A DNA stretch of 64,000 nucleotides from contig NZ_CP063202.1 of NCBI RefSeq assembly GCF_019904235.1, positions 2,728,001 through 2,792,000 of the forward strand. The letters are read 5' to 3'. Source of the stretch: Erythrobacter sp. SCSIO 43205 (GTDB taxonomy: Bacteria; Pseudomonadota; Alphaproteobacteria; Sphingomonadales; Sphingomonadaceae). Shown here in pieces: positions 16,478-25,930 of the stretch. A program made the position numbers and the translations under genes. The notes beneath the pieces were generated by a model. It had not been told where the DNA came from. It saw only the letters and a list, made by a program, of their open reading frames with translations, and made no database searches. Numbering within the stretch: position 1 is the first letter of the stretch; every line of letters starts with the position of its first letter.

Positions 16478-17799
16478 CACGCCGCCTTTTGGGTGCGCAT
16501 CGCCATAAGGTCAGCTTCAAGAGCCGCCATATATTCATCCCGGATCGGATAGGCATCGCTTGGCATATATTGCGTATAAAGCGCAGCGCGCAGGCCCAGC
16601 TTATAATCCACCGCTGCCAGCGTTCCAGCAGCCCCGCCCCAGCCGAACGTGCCATTGACCACGCGGCCGCCTGCGCCGTGCCCTTGGCCTTCCATCCATG
16701 TACCCGCAAGGTCGACATCTTTCGGAAACAGGTTCGAGACGCCAAGGCGCACTGCGGGCTCGCTCATCACACGGGTTTCGCCAAGCTTGCCATATCCCAG
16801 CAGCATCCGCAGGAAGCGGTCGTAATCCTTAGGGCTTGAGACGAGCCCTGCCCCGCCAGCGGGGAAAGGTGCTTCATCGAGATAAATCGAACTTCCCGCA
16901 GGGTCGATCGGGAAAGGACTGCCGTTCAAAATGCCGTAATTGTCAGTCAGACGGTTCACATCGGCGGACGGCACTGTGAAATAGGTGCTCGACATACCGC
17001 AAGGATCGAAAATCCGCTCTTTCAGGAATTGATCGAAGGGCTGGCCGCTTGCCACTTCAATAACACGGCCAAGCAGATCAAGGCTCATCGAATAGCTGAA
17101 TTTGGTCCCCGGCTGGAGAACCAGTGGCATTTTGGCAAGACCATCGGCAAAGGCTTCAAGGCTACTGACGGCTTCACCGCGCGCAATGCCCGGAATGGGC
17201 AGGCGCGTTACCCTGCCTGCAACCAGTCCCGCATTGTTATACGCCTCAACAATCGGCCCCTTTTGGATGATACCATAGCCAATGCCTGCCGTGTGTGTGA
17301 GCAAATGCCGCACAGTGATGTGGGTCTTTGCCGGTTCAAGATTATCCTCTGTAATCGCGCCATCATATTCAACCTGAACCATCATGTCCTTATAGGCTGG
17401 CAATATCTCATGGATCGGCTGATCAAGGCTCAGCACACCTTCATCGATCAGGATCATCGCTGCCATGCCGGTCACTGGCTTGGTCATTGAATAAACACGA
17501 TAAAGTGTGTTTTCATCGACCTCCACATCGGAATTGAGCGCCAAAGTGCCCCCGCCGACGTGATGGGCATGATCTTCCTGCCCCCAACCAAAGGTCGCAT
17601 AAAAGTTCGCAACCTTGCGCTCGCTTAAATACTTGTCCGCGAGCGCTGCCATATTGGGCCAGCTTTCTTCGACATTATGCGCCAGAAGCTCGCCCCCGAA
17701 CGGCAGGCTGCCCAGAACGCTGATACCTGCGCCATAGGCAGCGGTACGGAAAAGGGCGCGACGTGAAAGGGCAGGATCAATAGCTTTACGGTTTTCCAA
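16477..17799 (-). CDS. Serine hydrolase, beta-lactamase family (class C-like)
   Basis: A protein of about 440 residues from the beta-lactamase/esterase group (Pfam Beta-lactamase). The nucleophile motif S-x-x-K is YSMTKPVTG and the second motif is YSMSLDLLG in place of Y-x-N. An HTAGIGYG segment follows HLLTH. The N-terminus carries SRRALFRTAAYGAG, a twin-arginine-like motif with a hydrophobic stretch, so Tat export is likely. The start is probably the TTG at 17799, preceded by CGGAGAG; an ATG at 17868 is in frame but has poorer support. It is likely an esterase or peptidase, with no evidence for drug resistance. Confidence 0.85.
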   Translation of the reverse strand: MENRKAIDPALSRRALFRTAAYGAGISVLGSLPFGGELLAHNVEESWPNMAALADKYLSERKVANFYATFGWGQEDHAHHVGGGTLALNSDVEVDENTLYRVYSMTKPVTGMAAMILIDEGVLSLDQPIHEILPAYKDMMVQVEYDGAITEDNLEPAKTHITVRHLLTHTAGIGYGIIQKGPIVEAYNNAGLVAGRVTRLPIPGIARGEAVSSLEAFADGLAKMPLVLQPGTKFSYSMSLDLLGRVIEVASGQPFDQFLKERIFDPCGMSSTYFTVPSADVNRLTDNYGILNGSPFPIDPAGSSIYLDEAPFPAGGAGLVSSPKDYDRFLRMLLGYGKLGETRVMSEPAVRLGVSNLFPKDVDLAGTWMEGQGHGAGGRVVNGTFGWGGAAGTLAAVDYKLGLRAALYTQYMPSDAYPIRDEYMAALEADLMAMRTQKAA

Positions 17800-17933
17800 G
17801 GAACTCTCTCCGATGTCAGTTGACTTCTCTCTTGCGCGATCAATGGGGGAGCCAGGCGAAAGCGTCAATTGCGTTGTGAAACTGATTGCATTGCATACTT
17901 GTAAATCGGAGGTGTCATACCCACCTAATACAG

Positions 17934-18155
17934 ATGTTCAATCTTCTCAGCTTCATTTTCGGGCTTATCAGCCTTGTCATCGTCATCCCGTCGACCATTC
18001 CCTTGCTTGGATGGGGCAACTGGATTGCCATGCCTATCATCGTGATCGGGATCATTCTGGGCGCGCTTTCGTCGAGTAATGGGGGGCGCAATTTCTGTCT
18101 GATCGTATTTCTGATCGCGGCCGTGCGTTTATCGCTTGGTGGCGGGCTTATCTAA
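17934..18155 (+). CDS. Small membrane protein, unknown function
   Basis: A 73-residue, very hydrophobic protein with two or three predicted membrane segments (about 5-25, 27-45 and 52-70) joined by a short SSSNGGRN loop. I do not recognise a named family. CGGAGG lies 20 or more bases upstream of the ATG, so the start is not certain; an upstream extension is possible. It is divergent from the serine hydrolase operon. Confidence 0.6.
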   Translation: MFNLLSFIFGLISLVIVIPSTIPLLGWGNWIAMPIIVIGIILGALSSSNGGRNFCLIVFLIAAVRLSLGGGLI

Positions 18156-18165
18156 GCTAGCGCGA

Positions 18166-18236
18166 GTGATTTCCTGCGAAGGCAGGAATCCATCTCCAAA
18201 GGCCGATGATGGGCTGCTGCTTCCGCAAGAGCGCAC
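18166..18236. repeat. Palindromic dispersed repeat R1, copy c
   Basis: A 71-base imperfect palindrome with left arm GTGATTTCCTGCG, the shared CCATCTCC segment and a partly decayed right arm. It lies between the small membrane protein gene and mutY. Confidence 0.8.
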
Positions 18237-18254
18237 CGGGTTTGGTTTGAGGAA

Positions 18255-19295
18255 TTACCCTTTATCAGCAACCGCTAGCAGCGCGGCTTTGGCAAAAAGT
18301 GTCGGCAGTCCGGCCTCCTCGATCGTCTCCACCGGCCACCATTCGCCTTCTCCTTGAGGCGCGCCGTCGCCGCTAATCGCCACCACGTCCAGCGTTAAAT
18401 GCGCATGGGTGAAGGTATGTCGCACCGCACCTAGGCTCTCGATTTCGCCTGCAAGGGGCACCTCGCCAGAGCCATCTTCGCGCGCGCTCCAGCCGTCATC
18501 GGGAAGGCTTCGCATTCCGCCGAGCATCCCTGTGCCGGACCGTTTAACGAGCCAGACCTTTCCCTCGCGCTCAATCCAGAACGCGCGGCCCTTGCGCTCA
18601 GGCTTTGCCTTTTTCGGCGGTTTGACTGGCAGGCGTTCAGGTTCTCCGGCAGCGCGTCTCTGACATTTATTCGCCAATGGGCACAGCAGGCAGCGCGGAG
18701 CTTTGCTAGTACAAATGGACGCGCCTAAATCCATCATGCTTTGCGCAAAGTCGCCCGCGCGCGCATCAGGCGTTATCGCACTGGCGCGTACACGAATGGT
18801 TTTGCGCGCACTGGGAAGCGGCTCATCAATATTGAATAGGCGCGCCACCACGCGCTCCACATTGGCATCGACCACCACTGCCCTTTGCCCAAAGGCGATG
18901 CTGGCAATCGCCGCCGCCGTGTAAGCGCCCAGCCCCGGCAGTTTCAAAAGCTCTGCTTCAGTTTCAGGAAATCCGCCAAGTTCAGCGACAACCCGCGCAC
19001 ATTTCACCAGATTGCGAGCGCGGCTGTAATATCCAAGCCCCGCCCATGCCGCCATCACATCCTCATCAGCCGCCTTGGCAAGGTCGAACACAGTGGGCCA
19101 GATGTCTGTGAACTTCGCAAAGTAAGGCTTTACCGCGGCAACCGTTGTTTGCTGAAGCATCACCTCCGACAACCACACACGGTAAGGGTATGCGGGATCG
19201 TCAGGGCGCGGCTCTCCCGGCGGCACTCGCCAAGGCAGAGTGCGCGCGTTGCGGTCATACCAGTCCAAAAGTATATCAGAGATGGTGGCAGTCAC
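18255..19295 (-). CDS. mutY: A/G-specific adenine glycosylase MutY
   Basis: A 346-residue MutY that removes adenine opposite 8-oxoguanine. The helix-hairpin-helix LPGLGAYTAAAIASIAF is followed by the catalytic Asp in VVVDANVERV. The [4Fe-4S] loop has the spacing C-x6-C-x2-C-x5-C (CTSKAPRCLLCPLANKC), and a C-terminal Nudix-like domain recognises 8-oxoG. The start is probably the GTG at 19295, because the frame further upstream encodes no family sequence. It is divergent from dciA with only 29 bases between the starts, which is the usual alphaproteobacterial arrangement. Confidence 0.95.
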   Translation of the reverse strand: MTATISDILLDWYDRNARTLPWRVPPGEPRPDDPAYPYRVWLSEVMLQQTTVAAVKPYFAKFTDIWPTVFDLAKAADEDVMAAWAGLGYYSRARNLVKCARVVAELGGFPETEAELLKLPGLGAYTAAAIASIAFGQRAVVVDANVERVVARLFNIDEPLPSARKTIRVRASAITPDARAGDFAQSMMDLGASICTSKAPRCLLCPLANKCQRRAAGEPERLPVKPPKKAKPERKGRAFWIEREGKVWLVKRSGTGMLGGMRSLPDDGWSAREDGSGEVPLAGEIESLGAVRHTFTHAHLTLDVVAISGDGAPQGEGEWWPVETIEEAGLPTLFAKAALLAVADKG

Positions 19296-19324
19296 GCCCC
19301 GCCTATGGCATGGGCTATCGCACC

Positions 19325-19882
19325 ATGGGAACAGGCACCGACAAAAAGACACCGAAAAAGCGCGCGCCCAAGGTGGGCAAGCCTTTTGAAAGGCCAAGGG
19401 GTCGCGGCGCCAAAGCCATCGGCGAGCTTATGCCCGATATTGGGCGCACAGCGTTCCGACGGTTTGGCTTTGTGCAAAGTTCGGTCGTCACCCGTTGGCC
19501 TGAGATTGTCGGGCCCACCCATTCGCTGATCTGCGCGCCTGAAGCGATCCGTTTCCCCCCCGGTGAAAAGTCAGAAGGCATCCTTCAATTGGTGGTAAAG
19601 CCAGCGCACGCGCCGCTGATCCAGCAAGTGCTTCCAGAAATCATTGAGCGGGTGAACCGCTTCTTCGGCTATAAAGCGGTTGCGCGTGCCAAAATCCGGC
19701 AAGGCGAGGTTAAGCCACCGTCGGGCAATGAACGCCCCAAACCGCCACCATCTTTGCGGCCTATTCCCATGGAATTGGGAGACAGCCTACGCGATATTGG
19801 CGATCCGGAACTTAGAACTGTGCTCGAATCCCTCGCGCGCAGCCTTGGCGATGACGACAAGAAAGACGATCAAGAGAGATGA
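19325..19882 (+). CDS. dciA: DUF721 / DciA-like protein
   Basis: A protein of about 185 residues with a basic N-terminus and a DUF721 domain (about residues 35-125): FGFVQSSVVTRWPEIVGP, then LQLVVKPAHAPLIQQVLPEIIERVNRFFG. DciA proteins are ancestral loaders of the replicative helicase DnaB; this alphaproteobacterial form has not been tested here. ATG codons at 19310 and 19325 are both possible. The stop overlaps the next ATG (ATGA), so it is coupled to the DsbA gene that follows. Confidence 0.85.
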   Translation: MGTGTDKKTPKKRAPKVGKPFERPRGRGAKAIGELMPDIGRTAFRRFGFVQSSVVTRWPEIVGPTHSLICAPEAIRFPPGEKSEGILQLVVKPAHAPLIQQVLPEIIERVNRFFGYKAVARAKIRQGEVKPPSGNERPKPPPSLRPIPMELGDSLRDIGDPELRTVLESLARSLGDDDKKDDQER

Positions 19883-20655
19883 AAACCCTCAAATTCCTTG
19901 GCCTTGCAGCGGTGAGTGCGTTTGGCCTTGCATTGGCCGCACCTTCAACGGCGCAGCAGTCCGATAGCCAGCAAGCCGAAAACCAGCTTAAAGATCCGCC
20001 TTCCGCCTTCTTGGTGGATAAACGCCGCGCGTCCTGGCACGCCGAGGTACAGAGGACCGAGCGCGGGTTCATGATCGGCAATCCCAAGGCCGAAGCCTCT
20101 CTGATAGAATGGATCAGTTACACTTGTCCTGCCTGTGCGAATTTCGCGCGCGAAGGCGAAGGGGCGATGGATCTTGCTCTGCTCGCACCCGGTCACATGA
20201 ATGTCGAAGTGCGCCCCGTTATTCGCAACGCGATTGACCTTACCGTCTCCATGCTAGTCCAATGCGGCGGGGAAGAGGAATTCAAAGAGCGGCACCGGAT
20301 GTTCATGATGGGTCAGCGCACGTGGCTGCCCAAGGTACAAAGCGCGCCGCAAACTCAGCTTGCCAGTTGGTCTTCGGGCAATAAGGCAGCCCGTCTCAGC
20401 ATGGCATCGGCGCTGGGCTTTGACGATATGCTCGCCAATCGCGGGGTGTCTCGCATGGATATTTCCACCTGTCTTAGCAATGACGAAGCTGCTCAGGCGC
20501 TTGTCCAGAATGGCTCGGCCGACCGGACAGAATTCTCAGTCACCTCAACGCCAAGCTTTGCCCTTGATGGAGAGCGATTGGCCGATGTGCACGGGTGGAA
20601 TACGCTTTACCCAGTGATCGCCGAGCGCTTTAAGCCCGAAAACTCGTCTCAATAA
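19879..20655 (+). CDS. DsbA family thiol oxidoreductase (CPAC)
   Basis: A 258-residue exported protein. It has a signal peptide of about 25 residues ending ALAAPSTAQQ and a DsbA-like thioredoxin fold with WISYTCPACANFARE (CPAC active site). The typical TSTPSFALDGERL segment with the cis-proline lies near the C-terminus. It would oxidise or isomerise disulfides in the periplasm. It overlaps dciA by four bases and is followed by a second DsbA paralogue and smc, a conserved order in Sphingomonadales. Confidence 0.9.
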   Translation: MKTLKFLGLAAVSAFGLALAAPSTAQQSDSQQAENQLKDPPSAFLVDKRRASWHAEVQRTERGFMIGNPKAEASLIEWISYTCPACANFAREGEGAMDLALLAPGHMNVEVRPVIRNAIDLTVSMLVQCGGEEEFKERHRMFMMGQRTWLPKVQSAPQTQLASWSSGNKAARLSMASALGFDDMLANRGVSRMDISTCLSNDEAAQALVQNGSADRTEFSVTSTPSFALDGERLADVHGWNTLYPVIAERFKPENSSQ

Positions 20656-20792
20656 GGAGCAGAACACGGGCCAAGAGAGTGTCATTCCCATGTAATCGAC
20701 ACTTTTGTGCACAGGCGCTAAGCGTTTGGCCTTCCCGTGCCTCTCCTCACACGTATAGTCTTTTTGCTTAGATCGAAGGATTCTTGACAGCC

Positions 20793-21536
20793 ATGACCGT
20801 TCGCAATTCTCTTAAATTCGCCCTCGCCGCTCCACTGGCGCTTGCTCTTGCTGCGTGTGGCGGCGAAGCTGATGGCGACGCGGAAGCTGATGTCATCGCA
20901 CCAATCGAAGCGCCTGAAGGTGCTAATTGGACGGACACGGTAACCGTCAGCGAAAGCGATGGTTACGTGCTTGGCAATCCCGATGCACCCATCAAGCTGG
21001 TCGAATACGCCTCGCACACTTGCGGCGGCTGCGCGAATTTCTCGCAAACGGCCAAGCCTTCGATCAAGGAATATGTCGCAACCGGCGTCGTAAGCTTTGA
21101 GCAGCGCAACCTTGTGCGTGACCCGATCGATCTGGCGGTGGCGACACTTGTGCGGTGCGGCGCGGACGAAAATATGCAGGTTCTCTCGGACGAGGCATGG
21201 AATTACCTTCCGCAGATTTTCGAGAATGTGCAGCAAAACTCCGCCGCTTACGAAGCAGCGGGCAAGGCACCAGTTGACCAACGCTTTATCGGGATTGCTC
21301 AGGCGGCTGGCCTCATTGACTTCTTCGCAGCGCGCGGACTTTCTGCCGATCAACAGCGCGCCTGTCTTTCCGATACCGCCAAGATTGAGGCAATTGCCGA
21401 TAACTCTTCTGAGCAGGCCAATGAGCTAAAAATCACTTCGACGCCTACCTTCATCCTCAACGGTCGCAAGCTCGACGCGATTGGATGGAACGATGTCGAG
21501 GCTGCACTCCAGCGTGCCGGTGCGCGGCAAGAGTAA
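20793..21536 (+). CDS. DsbA family lipoprotein thiol oxidoreductase (CGGC)
   Basis: A 247-residue DsbA-like protein with a lipoprotein signal (ALALAACGG). Its thioredoxin fold reads EYASHTCGGCANFSQ, giving a CGGC active site where its neighbour has CPAC, and it ends with TSTPTFILNGRKL as the cis-proline segment. The CXXC dipeptide sets redox potential, so the two tandem paralogues probably have different roles. The start at 20793 follows GAAGGA. smc begins 21 bases after the stop. Confidence 0.9.
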   Translation: MTVRNSLKFALAAPLALALAACGGEADGDAEADVIAPIEAPEGANWTDTVTVSESDGYVLGNPDAPIKLVEYASHTCGGCANFSQTAKPSIKEYVATGVVSFEQRNLVRDPIDLAVATLVRCGADENMQVLSDEAWNYLPQIFENVQQNSAAYEAAGKAPVDQRFIGIAQAAGLIDFFAARGLSADQQRACLSDTAKIEAIADNSSEQANELKITSTPTFILNGRKLDAIGWNDVEAALQRAGARQE

Positions 21537-21557
21537 GAGGACGCAGCAGATACGCCC

Positions 21558-24500
21558 ATGCAGATCAACCGGCTCAAAGTTTCAGGCTTCAAAAGCTTTG
21601 TAGAACCGGCTGAACTGCGCATTGAACCCGGCCTGACTGGGGTTGTTGGCCCAAATGGCTGTGGCAAGTCCAACGTGCTTGAGGCGATCCGTTGGGTGAT
21701 GGGCGAAACCTCTGCGAAATCCATGCGCTCTGGCGGCATGGAAGATGTGATCTTCGCTGGCACAGATACACGGCCGCAGCGCGCATTTGCCGAGGTTGTT
21801 CTTCACGCTGAAGATGACAATGGCGAAGAGCTCGTCGTAACCCGCCGGATTGAACGCGGCGCGGGCTCTGCCTATCGCGTGAATGGCCGCGATGTGCGCG
21901 CGAAAGACGTGGCGCTGACTTTCGCCGATGCCGCGACCGGTGCACATTCGCCGGCGCTGGTGAGTCAGGGCAAAATTGCTCAGGTTATCGCGGCAAAGCC
22001 AGCCGAACGGCGCATGATGCTTGAAGAAGCAGCCGGGATTGCTGGGCTGCACGTTCGACGCAAAGATGCGGAAAGCAAGCTGCGCTCGACCGAAAAGAAC
22101 CTGGAGCGGCTCGAAGACCTGATGGCAGGTCTGGATTCGCAAATGGCATCGCTTCGGCGGCAGGCGAAGCAGGCCGAACGCTACACCAAGCTGACCGAAC
22201 AAATTCAACTCGCAGAGGCGCGCGTCGTCTTTGCTCGCTGGCGCGATGCGTCTTACGCAGCGAAAGAAGCGCGCGAGGCGGCGCAAGCGGCCGAAGACAA
22301 GGTAACACTGGCGCAAGCGGCGGCTTCCGAAGCTCAAAAGCAACAGGCCGAGGCCGCGGCCCACCTCGCCGAAGCGCGCGAGGAGCTGGCCGACCGCCGC
22401 GATGATGCAAACGCCCATGGGCACCGCATGGCGGCATTGTCCGAAAAGCTTGAAGCGGCAGAGACACGGCTTAAGGATTTGGAGCGGCAGAAAACGCGTC
22501 TTGAAGAGGACAGAAAAGACGCTGACCGGCTCACAAAAGACGCAGCGGAGGCTCTTACACGGCTTGAACGCGAGGTTGAAGCATCGCGGGCAACTTTCGC
22601 CAAAGCCGAAGCCGAGCGCCCGGCCCTCGCCGACCGCAGCGAAGATGCTGAACGCGCGAGCCGCACTGCTGAACTCGCTCTGGCAAAGGCAACCGCTGAT
22701 CATGCCGGGGTTGAGGCCGAATGGCGCGTGGCTGAGGCGGCGATTGAACAGGCTGAAACCCGCCTTTCGAGGATTGAACGCGAGACAGAGCGGATTGATC
22801 AATTGCGCGCTGAATTGACGCACGGCGAAGACATGGAGGCAGCCGTTTCTGAAGCGCGCGAGGCGGCGGATGAGGCGGCGGATAAGGTGGCGCGGCTGCG
22901 CGAAAAGCTGGAACAAGAGCGCGAACGCAAAGCCGAGCTTCAAACGACACGCGATGAGGCGGCGACCGCTCTTGCCAGTGCAAAGGCCGAGCTTGCCGGG
23001 ATTGAACGCGAATATCAGGCGCTGGTGCGTGACCGCGATGCGCGCACGAAGCGTGAGAAGGGGCGCGTAGGTCTTCCTGCAGCACTGGATAAAGTGCGCA
23101 TTGCCCCCGGTTATGAGCGCGCAATTGCGGCCGTGTTGGGACGCGATGCGAAGTCGCCGCTTGGCCTGCCGCCTGACGTCTCTGGTTCTTGGCCCGATGG
23201 CCGTTTCTGGACCGGAGGGGTCGGCGGACCAGCGCAAGTTGCGGATAGCTTGCTGGACCAGATCACCGATTGTCCGGAAGAACTGCGCGCAAGGCTTGCC
23301 CTTGTCCATGTGGCCGAGGCTGACGATGGCCGGACACTCAATCCGGGCGAATGGCTCGTCACCAAAGCTGGCCACCTGCGGCGCTGGGATGGGTTTGTTG
23401 CGCGCGGTGAAGGGTCAGCCGAGGCGGCAAGGCTTGAGGCGGCCAACCGTTTGACCGAGCTTGAAGCGCTGCTTCCGCCTCTGCGTGAAGCCGTGGAGAA
23501 AGCGAGCGCCAGCGAAACGACCGCGCGCGAAGAGCTCTCCGCATTGCAAACTTCTCTGGTTGCTCAAGAACGCGAGATCGCAGGTGCAATCGAAGCCGAG
23601 CGCTCTGCCCTGCGCCGTCTCGACCAAGCCGAAGCCGCGCGCGAACGCAACGCAGCGCGCCTTGAGGAACTTGCAGCGTCCGCGAGCGATCTCGACGAAC
23701 AATTGGCGAGCGCCAAAACCGAAGTGGAGAGCGCCAAGGAAGCGCGCGCCTCGCTTCCCTCACCCGATGCCGGCCGCGCCGCGCTTGATGCAGCGCGCGC
23801 CAAGCATGAGGCCGCAAAATCAGCGGTACAGGCCGCGATGGCGGAGCTTGCAGCCCACGATCAAGGCCTTGCCGTCGCGCGCGAACGCCTTGCCGCGCAA
23901 CAGGCCGACCGCAGCAATTGGCAGGCACGCTCTGGCGAGGCGACGAAACGCGTTGCCGATGCCAATTACCGCCTCGAAGAGATCGAGGCCGAATATAAGG
24001 TGACGGCTGCCAAGCCTGCCTCTCTCATGGCGGAAATCGAACAGGGCGAAACAATCGCCGCGCGCCTGTCGGAACAATTGCAAGCAGCGCAAGCCGTGAT
24101 GGAGCGCTGTCAGGCGGCGATTACCGAATGCGACCGTCAACTGGCGCAGGCGCAAGAGGCGTTGGCCGTCGCGCGTGAAGGCCGCGCAACGCTGGCCGCG
24201 CGTGCCGAAAACGAAGAGCAGCGCCGCTCAGAGATGGCGCGTATCTCAGGCGAGAAGTTCCAGTGCCCTCCCCCGCTTTTGGCAGACCGGTTTGAATTTG
24301 ACGAGGACAGCGTCGAGCCCGCTTCGACCGAGAGCGAGGAAATGGATCGCCTCACCGCTGCCCGCGAGCGCATTGGTCCGGTGAACCTTGTTGCTGCTGA
24401 GGAGTTGGCAAGGATCGAAGAAGAACACGGCTCAAGCGCATCCGAACAGGCCGAATTGGTCGAAGCGGTGGGCCGCCTTCGCGCCTCAATCGGCAATCTC

Positions 24501-24995
24501 AACCGCGAGGGGCGTGAGCGTTTGCGCGCAGCGTTCGAAGAAGTGGATGGACACTTCCGCGTGCTGTTCACACGGCTTTTTCAAGGGGGCAAAGCGCATT
24601 TGGCGCTGGTCGATAGCGACGATCCTTTGGAAGCTGGCCTTGAAATTTACGCCCAACCGCCGGGCAAGAAATTGCAGAGCTTGTCGCTGCTTTCAGGTGG
24701 CGAACAGGCGCTCACCGCAACCGCGCTCATCTTCGGACTGTTCCTCACCAACCCTGCGCCCATATGCGTCCTAGATGAGGTCGATGCGCCGCTCGATGAT
24801 GCTAACGTTGAGCGCTTCTGCGACCTTTTGGAGTCCATGGTTGAGACGACAAAGACGCGTTACCTGATCGTCACGCACAATGCCGTCACGATGAGCCGGA
24901 TGCACCGATTGTTCGGGGTGACAATGGCGGAAAAAGGCGTCTCGCGCCTGGTCAGCGTTGATTTGGGCGAAGCGGAATTGATGGCGGCAGAATAG
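21558..24995 (+). CDS. smc: Chromosome segregation protein SMC
   Basis: A full-length 1145-residue SMC ATPase that organises and segregates chromosomes with ScpA and ScpB. The Walker A is GPNGCGKSN at residues 31-39. Two very long coiled-coil regions rich in Ala, Glu, Arg and Lys flank a hinge (about 505-620, around KVRIAPGYERAIAAVLG). The C-terminal head has the signature LLSGGEQALTATAL and Walker B VLDEVDAPLDDANVERF. It ends the dciA-dsbA-dsbA-smc run. Confidence 0.97.
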   Translation: MQINRLKVSGFKSFVEPAELRIEPGLTGVVGPNGCGKSNVLEAIRWVMGETSAKSMRSGGMEDVIFAGTDTRPQRAFAEVVLHAEDDNGEELVVTRRIERGAGSAYRVNGRDVRAKDVALTFADAATGAHSPALVSQGKIAQVIAAKPAERRMMLEEAAGIAGLHVRRKDAESKLRSTEKNLERLEDLMAGLDSQMASLRRQAKQAERYTKLTEQIQLAEARVVFARWRDASYAAKEAREAAQAAEDKVTLAQAAASEAQKQQAEAAAHLAEAREELADRRDDANAHGHRMAALSEKLEAAETRLKDLERQKTRLEEDRKDADRLTKDAAEALTRLEREVEASRATFAKAEAERPALADRSEDAERASRTAELALAKATADHAGVEAEWRVAEAAIEQAETRLSRIERETERIDQLRAELTHGEDMEAAVSEAREAADEAADKVARLREKLEQERERKAELQTTRDEAATALASAKAELAGIEREYQALVRDRDARTKREKGRVGLPAALDKVRIAPGYERAIAAVLGRDAKSPLGLPPDVSGSWPDGRFWTGGVGGPAQVADSLLDQITDCPEELRARLALVHVAEADDGRTLNPGEWLVTKAGHLRRWDGFVARGEGSAEAARLEAANRLTELEALLPPLREAVEKASASETTAREELSALQTSLVAQEREIAGAIEAERSALRRLDQAEAARERNAARLEELAASASDLDEQLASAKTEVESAKEARASLPSPDAGRAALDAARAKHEAAKSAVQAAMAELAAHDQGLAVARERLAAQQADRSNWQARSGEATKRVADANYRLEEIEAEYKVTAAKPASLMAEIEQGETIAARLSEQLQAAQAVMERCQAAITECDRQLAQAQEALAVAREGRATLAARAENEEQRRSEMARISGEKFQCPPPLLADRFEFDEDSVEPASTESEEMDRLTAARERIGPVNLVAAEELARIEEEHGSSASEQAELVEAVGRLRASIGNLNREGRERLRAAFEEVDGHFRVLFTRLFQGGKAHLALVDSDDPLEAGLEIYAQPPGKKLQSLSLLSGGEQALTATALIFGLFLTNPAPICVLDEVDAPLDDANVERFCDLLESMVETTKTRYLIVTHNAVTMSRMHRLFGVTMAEKGVSRLVSVDLGEAELMAAE

Positions 24996-25022
24996 GCGCG
25001 GCCTCACCCTTGCCGCCAAGCC

Positions 25023-25469
25023 TTAGGCTTCGATAGCTTTTGCCAAGCGGTTGCGGATCTCTTTGAGCTTGGCGATGCTTTCCGACAAGTCAGGGCCATC
25101 GGTCTTGGCGACCGAATTGGCAGTTGGTTGAGCGCTATTGCTCGCACCATCGCCAGATGACACCCTTCTATCGCCCACTCGCCGATCACCCCGCCGACGT
25201 TCAGAACCGGGCGCACCATGGGCGCGCAAATAGGCTTCGGCCCCTTTGAGCGTGTAGCCTTCCTGATTGACCAGCCGGTCGATTTCCTGAACCATTTCAA
25301 CATCGCTGGGGCGATAAAGGCGCCGCCCACCGCTGCGCTTCATCGGTTTGAGAAGCGAAAATTGCTGCTCCCAATAACGCAGGACGTGGGGCTTTATATC
25401 AAGCGCCTCGCTGACTTCGCCGATGGTGCGAAAAGCGCTTTTCGCTTTACCGTCTGCAAATTCCGCCAT
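25023..25469 (-). CDS. MerR family transcriptional regulator
   Basis: A 148-residue regulator with an N-terminal MerR winged helix (about residues 13-80): RTIGEVSEALDIKPHVLRYWEQQF, then the wing RSGGRRLYRPSDVEMV. A basic, low-complexity linker (ERRRGDRRVGDRRV) follows, and a short C-terminal helix. There are no cysteines for metal binding. In alphaproteobacteria this gene regularly follows ihfA, as here with a 36-base gap. Its target is not known. Confidence 0.93.
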   Translation of the reverse strand: MAEFADGKAKSAFRTIGEVSEALDIKPHVLRYWEQQFSLLKPMKRSGGRRLYRPSDVEMVQEIDRLVNQEGYTLKGAEAYLRAHGAPGSERRRGDRRVGDRRVSSGDGASNSAQPTANSVAKTDGPDLSESIAKLKEIRNRLAKAIEA

Positions 25470-25505
25470 TTTTGAAGCGCGTCCCCGGCTCGCCAGCAGG
25501 GCGTC

Positions 25506-25805
25506 TTACGACGCCTTGGCGATTTTCTCTTTCAAGAGTTGGCTTGCCCGGAAGGTCAACACACGGCGCGGCGTAATCGGAACCTCGACACCGGTCTTGG
25601 GATTGCGGCCAATCCGCTCATTCTTGTCGCGCAAGACAAAACTTCCAAAGCCGGAAATCTTGACGTTTTCGCCATCGGCAAGGGCATCGGACATCTTGTC
25701 CAGAATAGCTTCAACCAGGTCGAGCGATTCAGCCCGGCTAAAGCCCATTTTGCGATTGATAGTCTCAGCCAGATCGGCCCGAGTAAGTGTGCCAGCAGAA
25801 CGCAT
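25506..25805 (-). CDS. ihfA: Integration host factor subunit alpha
   Basis: A 99-residue HU/IHF-family DNA-bending protein. It begins [32 protein letters not shown] and contains the IHF-alpha signature [26 protein letters not shown], with the conserved proline on the DNA-binding arm. With IhfB it bends DNA at specific sites and acts in transcription, recombination and replication. It lies between fabH and the MerR gene on the same strand, the standard alphaproteobacterial order. Confidence 0.95.
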   Translation of the reverse strand: MRSAGTLTRADLAETINRKMGFSRAESLDLVEAILDKMSDALADGENVKISGFGSFVLRDKNERIGRNPKTGVEVPITPRRVLTFRASQLLKEKIAKAS

Positions 25806-25930
25806 GATATGCCTTTCTCCAAGAGTTGGCGCGGTCCCTTTAGTGAGAAGGGTATAAACCTTCTTCTAAACTCGCGCAAATTAAACGTTGGATATCACGC
25901 AGTTTTTTGCCGCCAACAAGCATGAAAGGC

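Noticed and set aside
21582..23375. A 597-codon open frame opposite smc
   Set aside because: A mirror frame caused by the biased codon use of the smc coiled coil. The composition is abnormal and no motifs are seen.
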